64,000 bases of DNA from assembly GCA_947385775.1 (NCBI GenBank), contig CANDMI010000007.1, positions 1 through 64,000 of the forward strand, written 5' to 3'. The stretch is from an uncultured Eubacterium sp. Its GTDB lineage: Bacteria > Bacillota > Clostridia > Lachnospirales > Lachnospiraceae. Below, piece by piece: positions 18,553 to 27,523 of the stretch. The translations under genes and the position numbers were made by a program. Positions within the stretch are counted from its first letter, which is position 1. Each line of letters opens with the position of its first letter. Under the pieces are notes generated by a model. That model was not told the origin of the DNA, searched no databases, and saw only the letters and a program-made list of their open reading frames with translations.

Positions 18553-21249
18553 TCACGTCTCCCGTGCGGTCTCTTTGATAATATCCGCCCTTACAAGCTT
18601 TCCCGCAGGGACGAAAACCGCCGCCAAAGCAATTCCTACATTTAACAGCATCACAGCCGCCATGATCCCACTTGGGACCGCCGCCGTAAAATGCAAAAAC
18701 TGTAATACATGCGCCATATAATAATCCATCATCCGCCGAAAAACAAGATGGTATGCCAAAAAAACAGTCAGATCCGCAAGCAGGCCGTATCGAAGCCCTG
18801 TTTGCAGGATCATCCGGTAAATCCCCGCGTCCGTAATGCCCATCGCCCGCAGTATCCCGTATTCCCTTGTGCAGGATAGAATCGTATAATCCATGCTGTT
18901 CATAATATGAAACAGGCTGATAATAAGAAGGATCGCGGCGATCCCGGAAACAAACGCCTGCTGCTTACGCAAATAGCTTTTCTGCGTTTTTATCGCCTGT
19001 CCGTAATCCTGCAAAACTGCCTTTGGCACGTCTCCTATCGCCGCAAACAGCTCTCCGATTACCGCGTCCGTATCCGCGCCCTTTGCTGGGGACGCGTTTA
19101 TGATGCTGTAATCCGTAATCCCAAAATATCGCTCCATCTGGGCGTTTGTGAAAATAAAGCTTTGCGCGTTGCGCCAGGAATTTACGTTTAAACAGCCGGT
19201 TTCCTGCGCGAGAGGGCGGCTTACGATCGCGGCGATCTCAAACTCCTTTTCCGCATGATCCTTGCCTGCGCCCTGAAATTTCATTGCCTCTTCCAAATCT
19301 CTTAACTCTCTTAAGCCATTGCCGCCGGTTAACGCCTTTAAGGTCACAACGTCTCCCGGATGCTTTCCATAAAAGTTATAATTTCCCTGCCCGTCCATGT
19401 TCGCCACCGCTATGACCCGGTTTCCTTTTTCCAGATCAGCAGGGTCAATTTCCCCCTCTAAAACATAGTCCGACAGCTGTTTTATCATCCCCGCATCGTA
19501 CCCGTACACATTGTATTTAATCCCATAGGAGCCGTCCTTTTTTTCCACGCAGATCCCGCCAAAGCGTTCTTTATAATATGGATCCTTATTCGCTTCGTCA
19601 AAATAGCTCTCCCACTCTAAATCCTGTTTTTGGACGGTAAGCTCCGAAAGCGTATATTTTGTGGCAAACGCCTGCTTCAGCCCCGGTATGCGCTTTACCT
19701 TATCCACAACCGCCTGGGGTATCCTATCTGATAAAATATCCGGCGCCGCATCCGTCGCTGTATTCGACCTTACAAAAATCCGATAGGCATATCCTAGGCC
19801 ATCGTCTGACTGCATTGACATTTCCGCATGGATTTTTAAATTCTCCGCCATATAGGTCGCGCAAAGGAACATACAGCCGCCAATGGATAGCGACAGCAAA
19901 ATCCCAAGGGTCTTTTTCTTATTGGAAAACATAAACTTTTTCACGACCACAGGCGCAAGGCTGTACGCCTGATAGCTGTATATCTTCCTTCGTTTTATAA
20001 AAGAGACATCCCCCGCCATCGCCTGTCGCACCGTTTTTTTCCTCATGCCGATCACAGTAAAATACGTCACCAGCATAAGCGCCGCGAATAAAAATACAAA
20101 GCCAAACGCGATCGCGTCCCAGGATACAAAAAAACCCGCATCTGGCGCCCGCTCCAGTTCCGCCTGCCCTGCGCCCAAACTTCCCGCGCCGTCATAAATA
20201 AGCCCTGTCGATTCAAAAATGCCGCTTAATCTTTTATAGCACAGACTTAACGCGCCGCTCCCCAACAGGCAGCCCAATGGGTATCCGAGCAAAAATAAGA
20301 GCCATAGCTCCAAAAGCAGCGTTTCGCCAATGCGCCTTTCGCTGATCCCAAGCGTCTGCATCATGCCGTATTCCGCAATCCGCTTCGACGCGGAAATGCT
20401 AAATATGCTGTACACCACAAACAGGCTAAATACGCAGAGCAAAAAGATCATCCCATAAAGTGCCAGATTGTACTCGCTTTGCAGTTTTAACAGCACATAG
20501 GTAAAATTTCCATCCTCGTTTGTCAGCGCAAATTTGAAAATGTCAATCATACGGTCGGGACGCTCCCCGCCAAGGCCGTTTACGACCTTCTCATTTGGCG
20601 TGACCGCATCCGATGAAATCTGGTATTCCTTTTCAAACGCTTCCAGCTGCCGGTACAGCTTTTTTCCTTCGTCAAACTGAACATAAAAAAGGTTTCTCCT
20701 GCACGTCCCCGCAAAATCCTTTCCGACAAAAATCTCCATTTCATCCGCGTCCGGCGCCCATGCGCTTTTTATGATCCCGGTAAGCTTATAGCTTTTTCCA
20801 TTTAAGCGCAGCGTGTCTCCGACTTTACCAAAAAACCCGAGATTTCCAAGGGTATAGCGGTCTGCCGCGATCTCTGACTCCCCGTTTGGATAAACGCCCT
20901 CCGTAATCTGGCGGTGCGAAAGCTCACGGTATTCTTCGTTAGTTTCGCTAAAATAGATCCGGTATGGAGAGGTTATGATATCCCGGATCTGTTTTTTCCC
21001 AATCCGCTGCAAACGAAATCCTTCCCTGGACTCATGGCTTATCCGTTCCTGCGTGAACGCTTCGTCCGCTTCTATAAAATAATGCCATTCCCCATACAAA
21101 GCCTTGCTGTTTTGAAGCTGGTTTTTCTGACCGCTGTACAAAAGGGAGCTAACGCCGGACAATAGCGCGGCTGTCAACGCCACGCTTGCCAAAATCGCAA
21201 ACGTCTGGCTTTTATAAAACTTCATATAACAAAGCGCCAGCTTTAACAT
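18553..21249 (-). CDS. FtsX-like ABC transporter permease
   Basis: 898 residues from ATG 21249, whose codon overlaps the stop of the ATPase gene (ATGTTAA), giving translational coupling. TM1 at about 15-40, a large extracytoplasmic domain to about 260, three TMs near 270-420, then a second unit: TM near 450, an extracytoplasmic domain of about 280 residues and three C-terminal TMs. Two FtsX/MacB-like halves imply a mechanotransmission exporter acting on peptides or lipids. BceB permeases instead have ten TMs and one extracellular domain, so this is a different architecture. It forms a cassette with the ATPase and the upstream two-component genes. Confidence 0.9.
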   Translation of the reverse strand: MLKLALCYMKFYKSQTFAILASVALTAALLSGVSSLLYSGQKNQLQNSKALYGEWHYFIEADEAFTQERISHESREGFRLQRIGKKQIRDIITSPYRIYFSETNEEYRELSHRQITEGVYPNGESEIAADRYTLGNLGFFGKVGDTLRLNGKSYKLTGIIKSAWAPDADEMEIFVGKDFAGTCRRNLFYVQFDEGKKLYRQLEAFEKEYQISSDAVTPNEKVVNGLGGERPDRMIDIFKFALTNEDGNFTYVLLKLQSEYNLALYGMIFLLCVFSLFVVYSIFSISASKRIAEYGMMQTLGISERRIGETLLLELWLLFLLGYPLGCLLGSGALSLCYKRLSGIFESTGLIYDGAGSLGAGQAELERAPDAGFFVSWDAIAFGFVFLFAALMLVTYFTVIGMRKKTVRQAMAGDVSFIKRRKIYSYQAYSLAPVVVKKFMFSNKKKTLGILLSLSIGGCMFLCATYMAENLKIHAEMSMQSDDGLGYAYRIFVRSNTATDAAPDILSDRIPQAVVDKVKRIPGLKQAFATKYTLSELTVQKQDLEWESYFDEANKDPYYKERFGGICVEKKDGSYGIKYNVYGYDAGMIKQLSDYVLEGEIDPADLEKGNRVIAVANMDGQGNYNFYGKHPGDVVTLKALTGGNGLRELRDLEEAMKFQGAGKDHAEKEFEIAAIVSRPLAQETGCLNVNSWRNAQSFIFTNAQMERYFGITDYSIINASPAKGADTDAVIGELFAAIGDVPKAVLQDYGQAIKTQKSYLRKQQAFVSGIAAILLIISLFHIMNSMDYTILSCTREYGILRAMGITDAGIYRMILQTGLRYGLLADLTVFLAYHLVFRRMMDYYMAHVLQFLHFTAAVPSGIMAAVMLLNVGIALAAVFVPAGKLVRADIIKETARET

Positions 21250-21974
21250 ACAAAACCGCCCCCTTCCCCGAAAGACAGCTGCCCGCAAAGACTTTGAGGA
21301 AAGCCCGCCGTCACCATGCCGTCTTCTATATGGATGACGCGGTCGCAGGTCTGGGCGATCTGTTCGTTATGCGTCACCATAAGGATCGTCTGATCGTACC
21401 TGCGGCAGCTGGATTTTAACAGCCCCATCACCTCTACCGTCGTGCCCGAATCCAGGTTTCCGGTCGGCTCATCCGCCAAAACGATCGCGGGCTTTGTAAC
21501 AAGCGCCCTTGCGATCGCAACCCTTTGCTGCTGCCCGCCGGAAAGCTCGCTTGGGTACTTTTTGCGCTTTTCCCAAATGCCAAGCTCCCTTAGCAGTTCT
21601 TCCACAAACGGATGGTTTTTGTATTTCCCCCGATCAAACGTAACCGGAAGCGCCACATTGTCATACACATTTAAAACCGGCATCAGGCTGTAATTTTGAA
21701 AAACAAAGCCGATATTCCTGCGCCGAAAGACCGTCAGCTCCTTTCTTTTTAACGCGCCGATCTCCTTTCCCTTTACAAAAATCTTTCCTTTTGTCGGCGT
21801 ATCCAGCCCTCCGATCAGATTCAGCAACGTGCTCTTGCCAGAGCCGGACGTGCCGACGATCGCGATAAACTCCCCTTCCCGCGCCTGTATCTGAATGTCC
21901 TTTAGCGCCCTTACCTGGTTTTCCTTTTCGCCATAGGTTTTCTCCACATGGACAAGCTCCAAAATAAACTCCAT
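21243..21974 (-). CDS. ABC transporter ATP-binding protein (MacB/LolD class)
   Basis: 243 residues. Walker A GTSGSGKST, signature LSGGQQQRVAIARAL, Walker B IVLADEPTGNLDS, and a switch His (MVTHNEQIA). The NLDSGT sequence after Walker B is typical of the type VII (MacB, LolD, BceA) ATPases that pair with FtsX-like permeases. The start follows AGGAGGGTGATTTT. Translation is coupled to the permease by a 7-bp overlap. A response-regulator-like palindrome and a -10 element lie just upstream. Confidence 0.94.
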   Translation of the reverse strand: MEFILELVHVEKTYGEKENQVRALKDIQIQAREGEFIAIVGTSGSGKSTLLNLIGGLDTPTKGKIFVKGKEIGALKRKELTVFRRRNIGFVFQNYSLMPVLNVYDNVALPVTFDRGKYKNHPFVEELLRELGIWEKRKKYPSELSGGQQQRVAIARALVTKPAIVLADEPTGNLDSGTTVEVMGLLKSSCRRYDQTILMVTHNEQIAQTCDRVIHIEDGMVTAGFPQSLCGQLSFGEGGGFVC

Positions 21975-22039
21975 AAAATCACCCTCCTAAATTAACGTCC
22001 CCAGATTCGATTCCTCCGGCTTTCTTATGCTGCAACTAT

Positions 22040-22045
22040 AGTATA
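22040..22045 (-). promoter_or_regulatory. Candidate -10 of the ABC transporter promoter
   Basis: TATACT on the minus strand, about 65 bp upstream of the ATPase start. No good -35 is found 17 bp upstream, as expected for a promoter that depends on an activator. TGTAA-containing direct repeats (TGTAAAGAA, TGTAAGATT) lie between it and the palindrome. Confidence 0.4.
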
Positions 22046-22084
22046 TCCTTAGAATCTTACATTTTCTTTACAGCAGCGATAGAA

Positions 22085-22106
22085 GTTCTTACAGATCTGT
22101 AAGAAC
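22085..22106 (-). promoter_or_regulatory. Palindromic response-regulator site (TTACA-N4-TGTAA)
   Basis: A perfect 22-bp palindrome centred on AGATCT, with TTACA-GATC-TGTAA at its core. This matches the TnACA-N4-TGTAA operator that I recall for BceR-type regulators. It is 39 bp upstream of the candidate -10, a normal activator position, and sits between the kinase and transporter genes of the module. Confidence 0.6.
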
Positions 22107-22118
22107 CGGGACGAAAAT

Positions 22119-23039
22119 TTACAGGCAGTTTCGCAAAAACACGCGAAAGCAGCTCCCTTCCCCATAAACGGACCTTACGCAAAAATACCCCTTCTCCTTT
22201 TCTAAGATCAGCTTTGATAAATATAGGCCAATCCCGGAGCCTTCGATATGCTCCACTTCCTTACTCCGGTAAAATCGTTTGTCTATATGCATAAGCTCTT
22301 CGGAACGGATGCCGATCCCATTATCCAAAACCTGGATTTCCGTATAGATCTCATAAGGGTGCACCCGAATCCTGATCTCGCCCCCGCATTTCGTATATTT
22401 TATGGCATTTTCCAAAAGATTGACAAACACCTCCGCCGTCCATTTCCTGTTGTGGTACAAGAAAAGGTCTTTATAAGGCTCCACTATAAGCGCAAGCCCT
22501 TTCTTTTCCGCTTTTTCAAAAACAGCGTCAACCGCGTCCAAAACCGTTTGTCTGATTGGATTGCCCTTTGCTTCAAACTGTATGGCGCCCTGCTCCAGCT
22601 TGACCATTTTCCCTAAAGAACAGATCAGCCAGTCCAGCTTTTCGATCTGCTTTTTTATCTTTTCCACCGCTTCTTCTTTTTTGCGCTCGCTAGTCCCCTG
22701 CCCGCTTAAAATATCCACATAAACGAATAAGTTTGCCAGAGGCGTTTTCAGCTGGTGGGACAGGTTCGAAACGACGCTTTTGACCTGCTCTTTTTCCTCC
22801 TGCGCCAACGCCGCCTGCTTTCCAAGCATCTCCTGTATCCTTCTGATCTTCGACACAAGCGCGGACAGCGCCCCCTCCTTTACGGTGGAAATCGAAATCT
22901 CTTCCTGGTTTAGCGCCTGCTCCAGCAATTTATCAATGATACAATAGGTTCTTTGTACCCTCCACCTGCTATATGCCGCAACGACAAAGAGCGTCGCCGC
23001 AAATATGAGATTCAGCGCCATTTTCATTCCCCTTTCCAA
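22119..23039 (-). CDS. Sensor histidine kinase
   Basis: 306 residues. One N-terminal TM (about 7-25, LNLIFAATLFVVAAYS), no extracytoplasmic domain, a linker, HisKA with the phospho-acceptor in SNLSHQLKTPLANLF (His about 93), then HATPase: N-box ENAIKYT, G1 DNGIGI, G2 GSGIGLYLSK. Such a kinase probably senses through the membrane or through its transporter partner. It overlaps the end of the regulator gene by 16 bp, so the pair is cotranscribed. It is similar in size to BceS-type kinases, but those have two TMs. Confidence 0.93.
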   Translation of the reverse strand: MERGMKMALNLIFAATLFVVAAYSRWRVQRTYCIIDKLLEQALNQEEISISTVKEGALSALVSKIRRIQEMLGKQAALAQEEKEQVKSVVSNLSHQLKTPLANLFVYVDILSGQGTSERKKEEAVEKIKKQIEKLDWLICSLGKMVKLEQGAIQFEAKGNPIRQTVLDAVDAVFEKAEKKGLALIVEPYKDLFLYHNRKWTAEVFVNLLENAIKYTKCGGEIRIRVHPYEIYTEIQVLDNGIGIRSEELMHIDKRFYRSKEVEHIEGSGIGLYLSKLILEKEKGYFCVRSVYGEGSCFRVFLRNCL

Positions 23040-23701
23040 ATATACCCGATTCCATGCACCGTGCGGATATGCTTTGGAACCGACGGGTCATCCTCTATTT
23101 TTTCCCGCAGCCTTCGGATATTGACAGAAACGGTATTTTGATCCACAAATTTCCCGTCGCTGTCCCAAACCCGCTCCAAAATCTGCTCCTTTGACAGCAC
23201 ATGGCTTTGATTTTCCAGAAAATACAACAGCAACCGGTACTCCTGCCTGCTTAAAACCGCCTCCACGCCGTCTTTATAAGCCTTGCATGTATTTTTGTCT
23301 ATGCTGATATTTCCGCTAAAAAGCAGGCCGTCCTCATTTTTTTGACGAAACATCCGTTTCATCCTTGCCTTTAAAACGCCTAAGGAAAATGGCTTGGACA
23401 GATAATCGTCCACCCCCAATTCCAGCGCTTTTATCTCGTCCATCTCCGAATCCCGCGCCGTCAGCATAATGATCGGAGCCGCAAAAAACGACCGCGCCTC
23501 TTTGCACAATTCAAACCCGCTTCCGTCTGGAAGGTTGCAGTCCAAAAGCACGATGTCATAACCGCCCTTTTTCAACTCCCGCATACCCTCTTTTTTCGTC
23601 CCCGCCTCAAACACCTCATATCCATCCCCGGCAAAGGAAAAACGAAGCCCCTCCCGCAGATCCGCATCGTCTTCAATGATCAATAGCTTTTTCCCGTCCA
23701 T
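23024..23701 (-). CDS. OmpR-family response regulator
   Basis: 225 residues. The receiver domain has the acidic pocket (IIEDDADLR), the phospho-acceptor Asp54 in VLLDCNLPDGSG, Thr in MLTARDS and Lys in YLSKPF. The C-terminal winged helix includes SRQEYRLLLYFLENQ and VNIRRLREKIEDDP. Partner of the kinase that follows. The likely target is the downstream ABC operon through the TTACA-N4-TGTAA site. The start follows GGGGTGAGGT. Confidence 0.95.
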   Translation of the reverse strand: MDGKKLLIIEDDADLREGLRFSFAGDGYEVFEAGTKKEGMRELKKGGYDIVLLDCNLPDGSGFELCKEARSFFAAPIIMLTARDSEMDEIKALELGVDDYLSKPFSLGVLKARMKRMFRQKNEDGLLFSGNISIDKNTCKAYKDGVEAVLSRQEYRLLLYFLENQSHVLSKEQILERVWDSDGKFVDQNTVSVNIRRLREKIEDDPSVPKHIRTVHGIGYIWKGE

Positions 23702-23903
23702 ACCTCACCCCTGCAAATGCGATTTCATATCCAAAGTTTTTTTCTATTTTAACACAGCATTGGATTTATGAAAACAGAAAGACTCGCGGTTTTCCTCATC
23801 GCGACCCAACAAAAAAGTGGAAAGCCGTCTTTTTTTATGCTATGATAAATTATAAAACCGCCCCAAGGCAAGTAAAGCAGACCATTAAATATGGAGGTAA
23901 TTT

Positions 23904-24323
23904 ATGGAATATAAAAAATTTGGCGACACGATAATTGTAAGAATCGATAAAGCCGAAGAAATATTAGATCAGGTAAAAAAGCTGGCCCTGCGGGAAAACA
24001 TCAAGCTTGCAAGCGTCCAGGCATTAGGGGCGGTCAGCCAGTTTACCGTCGGGGTTTTTGACACAAAGGAAAAGAAATTCCTGCCAAACGAATTTCGCGG
24101 AACCTTCGAAATCACATCCCTGACCGGCGCCATTAATACGATGAACGGGGAATTTTACTGCCACCTGCATATGAGCGCAGGCAATGAAAAGGGGGAGGTT
24201 TTTGGCGGACACCTAAGCCGCGCCGTCGTCAGCGCCACATGCGAAATGGTGATACAGGTTATTCAGGGAAGCGTAGACCGCTGTTATGACGATGAGATTG
24301 GGTTGAATTTATTTAGATTTTAA
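23904..24323 (+). CDS. PPC-domain (DUF296) putative DNA-binding protein
   Basis: 139 residues. The fold is the plants-and-prokaryotes-conserved domain, also found attached to AT-hooks in plants. The metal-site residues are visible as CHLHMSAG and FGGHLSRA, with the typical start KFGDTIIVRIDKAEEILDQ, core IVRIDKAEEI. There is no AT-hook. Bacterial stand-alone members form trimers and their role is not settled. The gene has its own AGGAGGTAATTT ribosome binding site and a terminator shared with convergent xylB. Confidence 0.88.
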   Translation: MEYKKFGDTIIVRIDKAEEILDQVKKLALRENIKLASVQALGAVSQFTVGVFDTKEKKFLPNEFRGTFEITSLTGAINTMNGEFYCHLHMSAGNEKGEVFGGHLSRAVVSATCEMVIQVIQGSVDRCYDDEIGLNLFRF

Positions 24324-24343
24324 AACGGGCGGCTGTGGTATCT

Positions 24344-24383
24344 GCCAGCCAGGTAAAAAGCCTCTTTCCTGGCTGGCTTTAAA
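24344..24383 (+). terminator. Terminator between the PPC gene and xylB
   Basis: GCCAGCCAGG (24344-24353) pairs with CCTGGCTGGC (24368-24377), a perfect 10-bp stem followed by TTTAAAT. It lies between convergent genes and may serve both. Confidence 0.75.
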
Positions 24384-24389
24384 TCAAAA

Positions 24390-25831
24390 TTACTGCATCT
24401 TTGCAAAAATCCCTTTCACCCCCGGGTAAATCTTACGGAATGTCTGATACCGCTCCTCATACAGCCGCGAGAGCCCCTCATCCGGCTCTATCGTATCCAC
24501 GACCTTCACGATCGCATCCGCGGCCTGGCGGACATCTTCGTATTCCCCGTTTGCAACCGCCGCAAGCATCGCGCCGCCAAGAGCCGGGCCTTCTTCGCTT
24601 GCAAGGGTGTCTACCTGGATATTTAAAATATTGGCAACCATCTTTTTCCAAAGCGGGCTTTTGGCTCCGCCGCCGCAGATTTTTGTGCGCCGGATATCAA
24701 TGCCAAGAAGCCTTGCCACCTCAAAGGAATCCCGCAGCGCAAACGCCACGCCCTCTAAAACCGCCTGGGTCATATCCGCCCGGGTCGTGTCCATCGTCAT
24801 GCCGATAAACATCCCCCGCGCTTTCGGGTCATTGTGCGGCGAACGCTCCCCCATTAAATAAGGAAGAAAATAAACATGGTTCCTGCCCAGCTTATCATCG
24901 GTTAATTCCGATTGCTGCGCGGCGAAATCCTTCGTGCCGATAATATCCTCCATCCACCATTTATTGCAGGACGCGGCGCTTAACATACAGCCCATCAGGT
25001 GATAATGCCCGTCCGCGTGGGCAAATGCATGGAGCGCGTTATTTTGATCCACCGCAAACCGGTCACTGGAAATAAATACCGTGCCGCTTGTCCCAAGGGA
25101 AATGTTGCAGCTTCCATCCCCCACCGTCCCGGTGCCGACTGCTGCGGCCGCGTTATCCCCCGCCCCTGCCGCGCTGCTTCAGGCAGCAGCGTACCGACCT
25201 TTTCGTAGCTTTCATAAATGCGGGCAAGCTGCCCCTCTTGAATCTCACAAATCGAAAGCATCTCCTTTGACCAGCATTTGCGCTTCACATCCATTAGAAG
25301 CATACCGGACGCGTCGGACACATCTGTACAATGCACGCCCGTCAGCTTATAGGCAAGGTAATCCTTTGGCAGCATGATCTTTGCGATCTTTGCAAATAAA
25401 TCCGGCTCGTGCTTTTTCATCCACAGCAGCTTTGGCGCGGTGAAGCCAGCAAACGCGATATTTGCCGTATATTCCGAAAGCTTTTGCCTGCCCACGGTAA
25501 CATTTAGATAATCCGTCTCTTCCGCCGTCCTGCCGTCGTTCCATAAAATCACCGGGCGTATCACCTCGTCTTTATCATCCAATACTACAAGCCCGTGCAT
25601 CTGGCCCCCAAAGCTGATGCCCGCCACCTGGCTTTTATCCACATTTTGCGTCAGCTCCCGGATGCCCGATACGCAGGCGTCCCACCAGTCTTTTGGATCC
25701 TGCTCCGACCAGCCAGACTGCGGAAAGCTGATCGGATATTCCCTGGAAACGATATTTTCAATCGTCCCATCCCCGCGCATCAGCAGCAGCTTTAGCGCCG
25801 ATGTGCCTAAATCCACTCCTATATATAGCAT
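24390..25831 (-). pseudogene. xylB: Xylulokinase-like FGGY kinase with internal deletion and frameshift
   Basis: From ATG 25831 (AGGAGAAACGA upstream) the protein runs IGVDLGTSALKLLLM ... FGGQMHG ... VGTLLPEAA in one frame. After about 25150-25175 homology moves to another frame: GAGDNAAAAVGTGTVGDG ... SLGTSGTVF ... KICGGGAKS. In intact XylB about ten residues separate LPE(V/A)A from G(G/A)GDNAA; here they are missing, so roughly 30 bp were lost together with the frame. Without repair the kinase lacks its C-terminal ATP-binding half. It would have phosphorylated a ketopentose after the neighbouring isomerase. Confidence 0.85.
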
Positions 25832-25850
25832 TCGTTTCTCCTAACATATA

Positions 25851-25904
25851 ACGGTAACCGTTCCAGCCATGCCAGAACGGTATCCTGGGCCGTAAAAAGT
25901 AACG
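25851..25904. repeat. Partial copy of the dispersed intergenic repeat
   Basis: The minus strand reads GTTACTTTTTACGGCCCAGG, one mismatch from the 20-mer at 15747-15766. The other edge ACGGTAAC (25851-25858) also matches 15734-15741. A CCGTTC/GAACGG inverted repeat fills the middle. It occupies the xylB-isomerase gap. Confidence 0.6.
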
Positions 25905-25906
25905 AT

Positions 25907-27397
25907 TTATTCAAACGGGTTTTCCGTCTGGTAGCGCATCCACTTAGGCTGGTTAAACCCGATCTCTCCCGGCTTTACGCCGATCAGCTTAAACACTTCA
26001 AAAAGGCTCTTTCCAAAATGCCCGAACGCCACCGCTCCGTGGTGCGGATAATTCCCTTCGATCAACACATGGCGGTAAAACCGGCCCATTTGAGGGATTG
26101 CAAATACGCCAATCGAACCGAAAGACTTTGTCGCCACCGGAAGAACCTCCCCTTGCGCCACATACGCCCGAAGCTTTGCGTCCGCCGTGCTTTGCAGGCG
26201 GAAAAACGTAATATCGCCTGGAATTATATCCCCTTCCAACGTCCCCTGGGTCACTTCCTCCGGCAGCGTGCGGGCCATGATCATCTGGTATTTCATCGAA
26301 CATGCCGACAGCTTGCTGGAACAGGTGTTGCCGCAATGGAAGCCCATAAAGGTATCTTTTTGGGTGTAATCAAATTTGCCTTCGATGCATTCTTCATACA
26401 TATCCGCCGGAACCGTATTGTTGATATCCAAAAGCGTCACCGCATCCTCGCTGACGCAGGCTCCGATAAATTCGCTCAAAGCCCCGTAAATATCCACTTC
26501 ACAGGAAACCGGGATGCCCCTGCCCGTCAGACGGCTGTTGACATAACATGGCACAAATCCAAACTGGGTCTGGAATGCAGGCCAGCATTTTCCCGCAATG
26601 CACACATAGTCGCGGTATCCTTTATGCTCCTTTACCCAGTCCAAAAGCGTAAGCTCATACTGCGCCAGCTTTGGCAAAATCTCCGGCTTTTGGTTGCCCG
26701 CCCCAAGCTCTTTTTCCATATCCGCCACAACCTGTGGGATCCGCTCGTCGTCCTTGTGCTTATGGAACGCTTCGAATAAATCCAGCTCGGAATTTTCCTC
26801 GATTTCCACGCCCAGGTTATACAGCTGCTTGATCGGCGCGTTACATGCCAAAAAGTTTAACGGCCTTGGCCCGAAACTTATGATCTTTAACCCGTTTAAC
26901 CCGATAACCGCCCGCGCCACCGGCAAAAACTCATGGATCATATCCGCGCATTCTAAAGCCGTGCCTACCGGGTATTCCGGAATATAAGCGCGCACATTGC
27001 GCAGCTTTAAATTATAGCTGGCGTTTAGCATTCCGCAATAAGCGTCCCCGCGCCCGCCAACTAAGCTGTCCGAAGTCTCCTCCGCCGCCGCGACAAACAT
27101 TTTCGGCCCGTCAAAATGCTTCGCCAAAAGCGTTTCCGATATTTCCGGCCCGAAATTGCCCAGATATACAACCAGCGCATTGCACCCTGCTTTTTTCACA
27201 TCCTCAAGCGCCTGCTGCATATGGATCTCACTTTCCACGATGCAGACCGGGCATTCATAAATATCTGCCGCGTCATATTTCGCACGGTACGCTTCCACCA
27301 GCGCCCTTCGCCTGTTCACAGACAGGCTCTCCGGGAAGCAGTCACGGCTCACCGCCACAATCCCGGCTTTTACCTTTGGGATATTTTCAAACATCAT
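25907..27397 (-). CDS. L-fucose/L-arabinose isomerase family protein
   Basis: 496 residues from ATG 27397 behind GGAGGAAGGT (a second ATG is adjacent). It belongs to the fucose/arabinose isomerase fold: a central LVVYLGNFGPE, a glutamate-rich middle and the C-terminal HHGAVAFGHFGK. Manganese-dependent aldose-ketose isomerisation feeding the kinase is the likely role. It is not the canonical AraA or FucI, and I cannot name the sugar. It probably leads a two-gene operon with the broken xylB, so the pathway may be dead or use another kinase. Confidence 0.82.
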   Translation of the reverse strand: MMFENIPKVKAGIVAVSRDCFPESLSVNRRRALVEAYRAKYDAADIYECPVCIVESEIHMQQALEDVKKAGCNALVVYLGNFGPEISETLLAKHFDGPKMFVAAAEETSDSLVGGRGDAYCGMLNASYNLKLRNVRAYIPEYPVGTALECADMIHEFLPVARAVIGLNGLKIISFGPRPLNFLACNAPIKQLYNLGVEIEENSELDLFEAFHKHKDDERIPQVVADMEKELGAGNQKPEILPKLAQYELTLLDWVKEHKGYRDYVCIAGKCWPAFQTQFGFVPCYVNSRLTGRGIPVSCEVDIYGALSEFIGACVSEDAVTLLDINNTVPADMYEECIEGKFDYTQKDTFMGFHCGNTCSSKLSACSMKYQMIMARTLPEEVTQGTLEGDIIPGDITFFRLQSTADAKLRAYVAQGEVLPVATKSFGSIGVFAIPQMGRFYRHVLIEGNYPHHGAVAFGHFGKSLFEVFKLIGVKPGEIGFNQPKWMRYQTENPFE

Positions 27398-27433
27398 ACC
27401 TTCCTCCGTTTTCGTTATTAGGTTCTTGCTTCT

Positions 27434-27462
27434 ATTATAAAATTGTATCAGACATCCCGCAA
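27434..27462 (-). promoter_or_regulatory. Predicted promoter of the isomerase-xylB operon
   Basis: On the minus strand TTGCGG (27457-27462), a 17-bp spacer and a perfect TATAAT (27434-27439), about 37 bp before the isomerase start. Confidence 0.6.
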
Positions 27463-27523
27463 TTGAAAAATTAGACATAAATACAGCATTTTTTTGTCAA
27501 ATCGCCGCTTTTCACAACCGCTA

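Noticed and set aside
21990..22020. tRNA-like string (reverse reads GAATCGAATC)
   Set aside because: No acceptor stem, D arm or anticodon arm can be folded around it; it is the leader of the ABC operon.
24390..25124. Second complete sugar-kinase gene
   Set aside because: It is only the C-terminal half of xylB beginning at an internal GTG; the N-terminal half is in the neighbouring frame.
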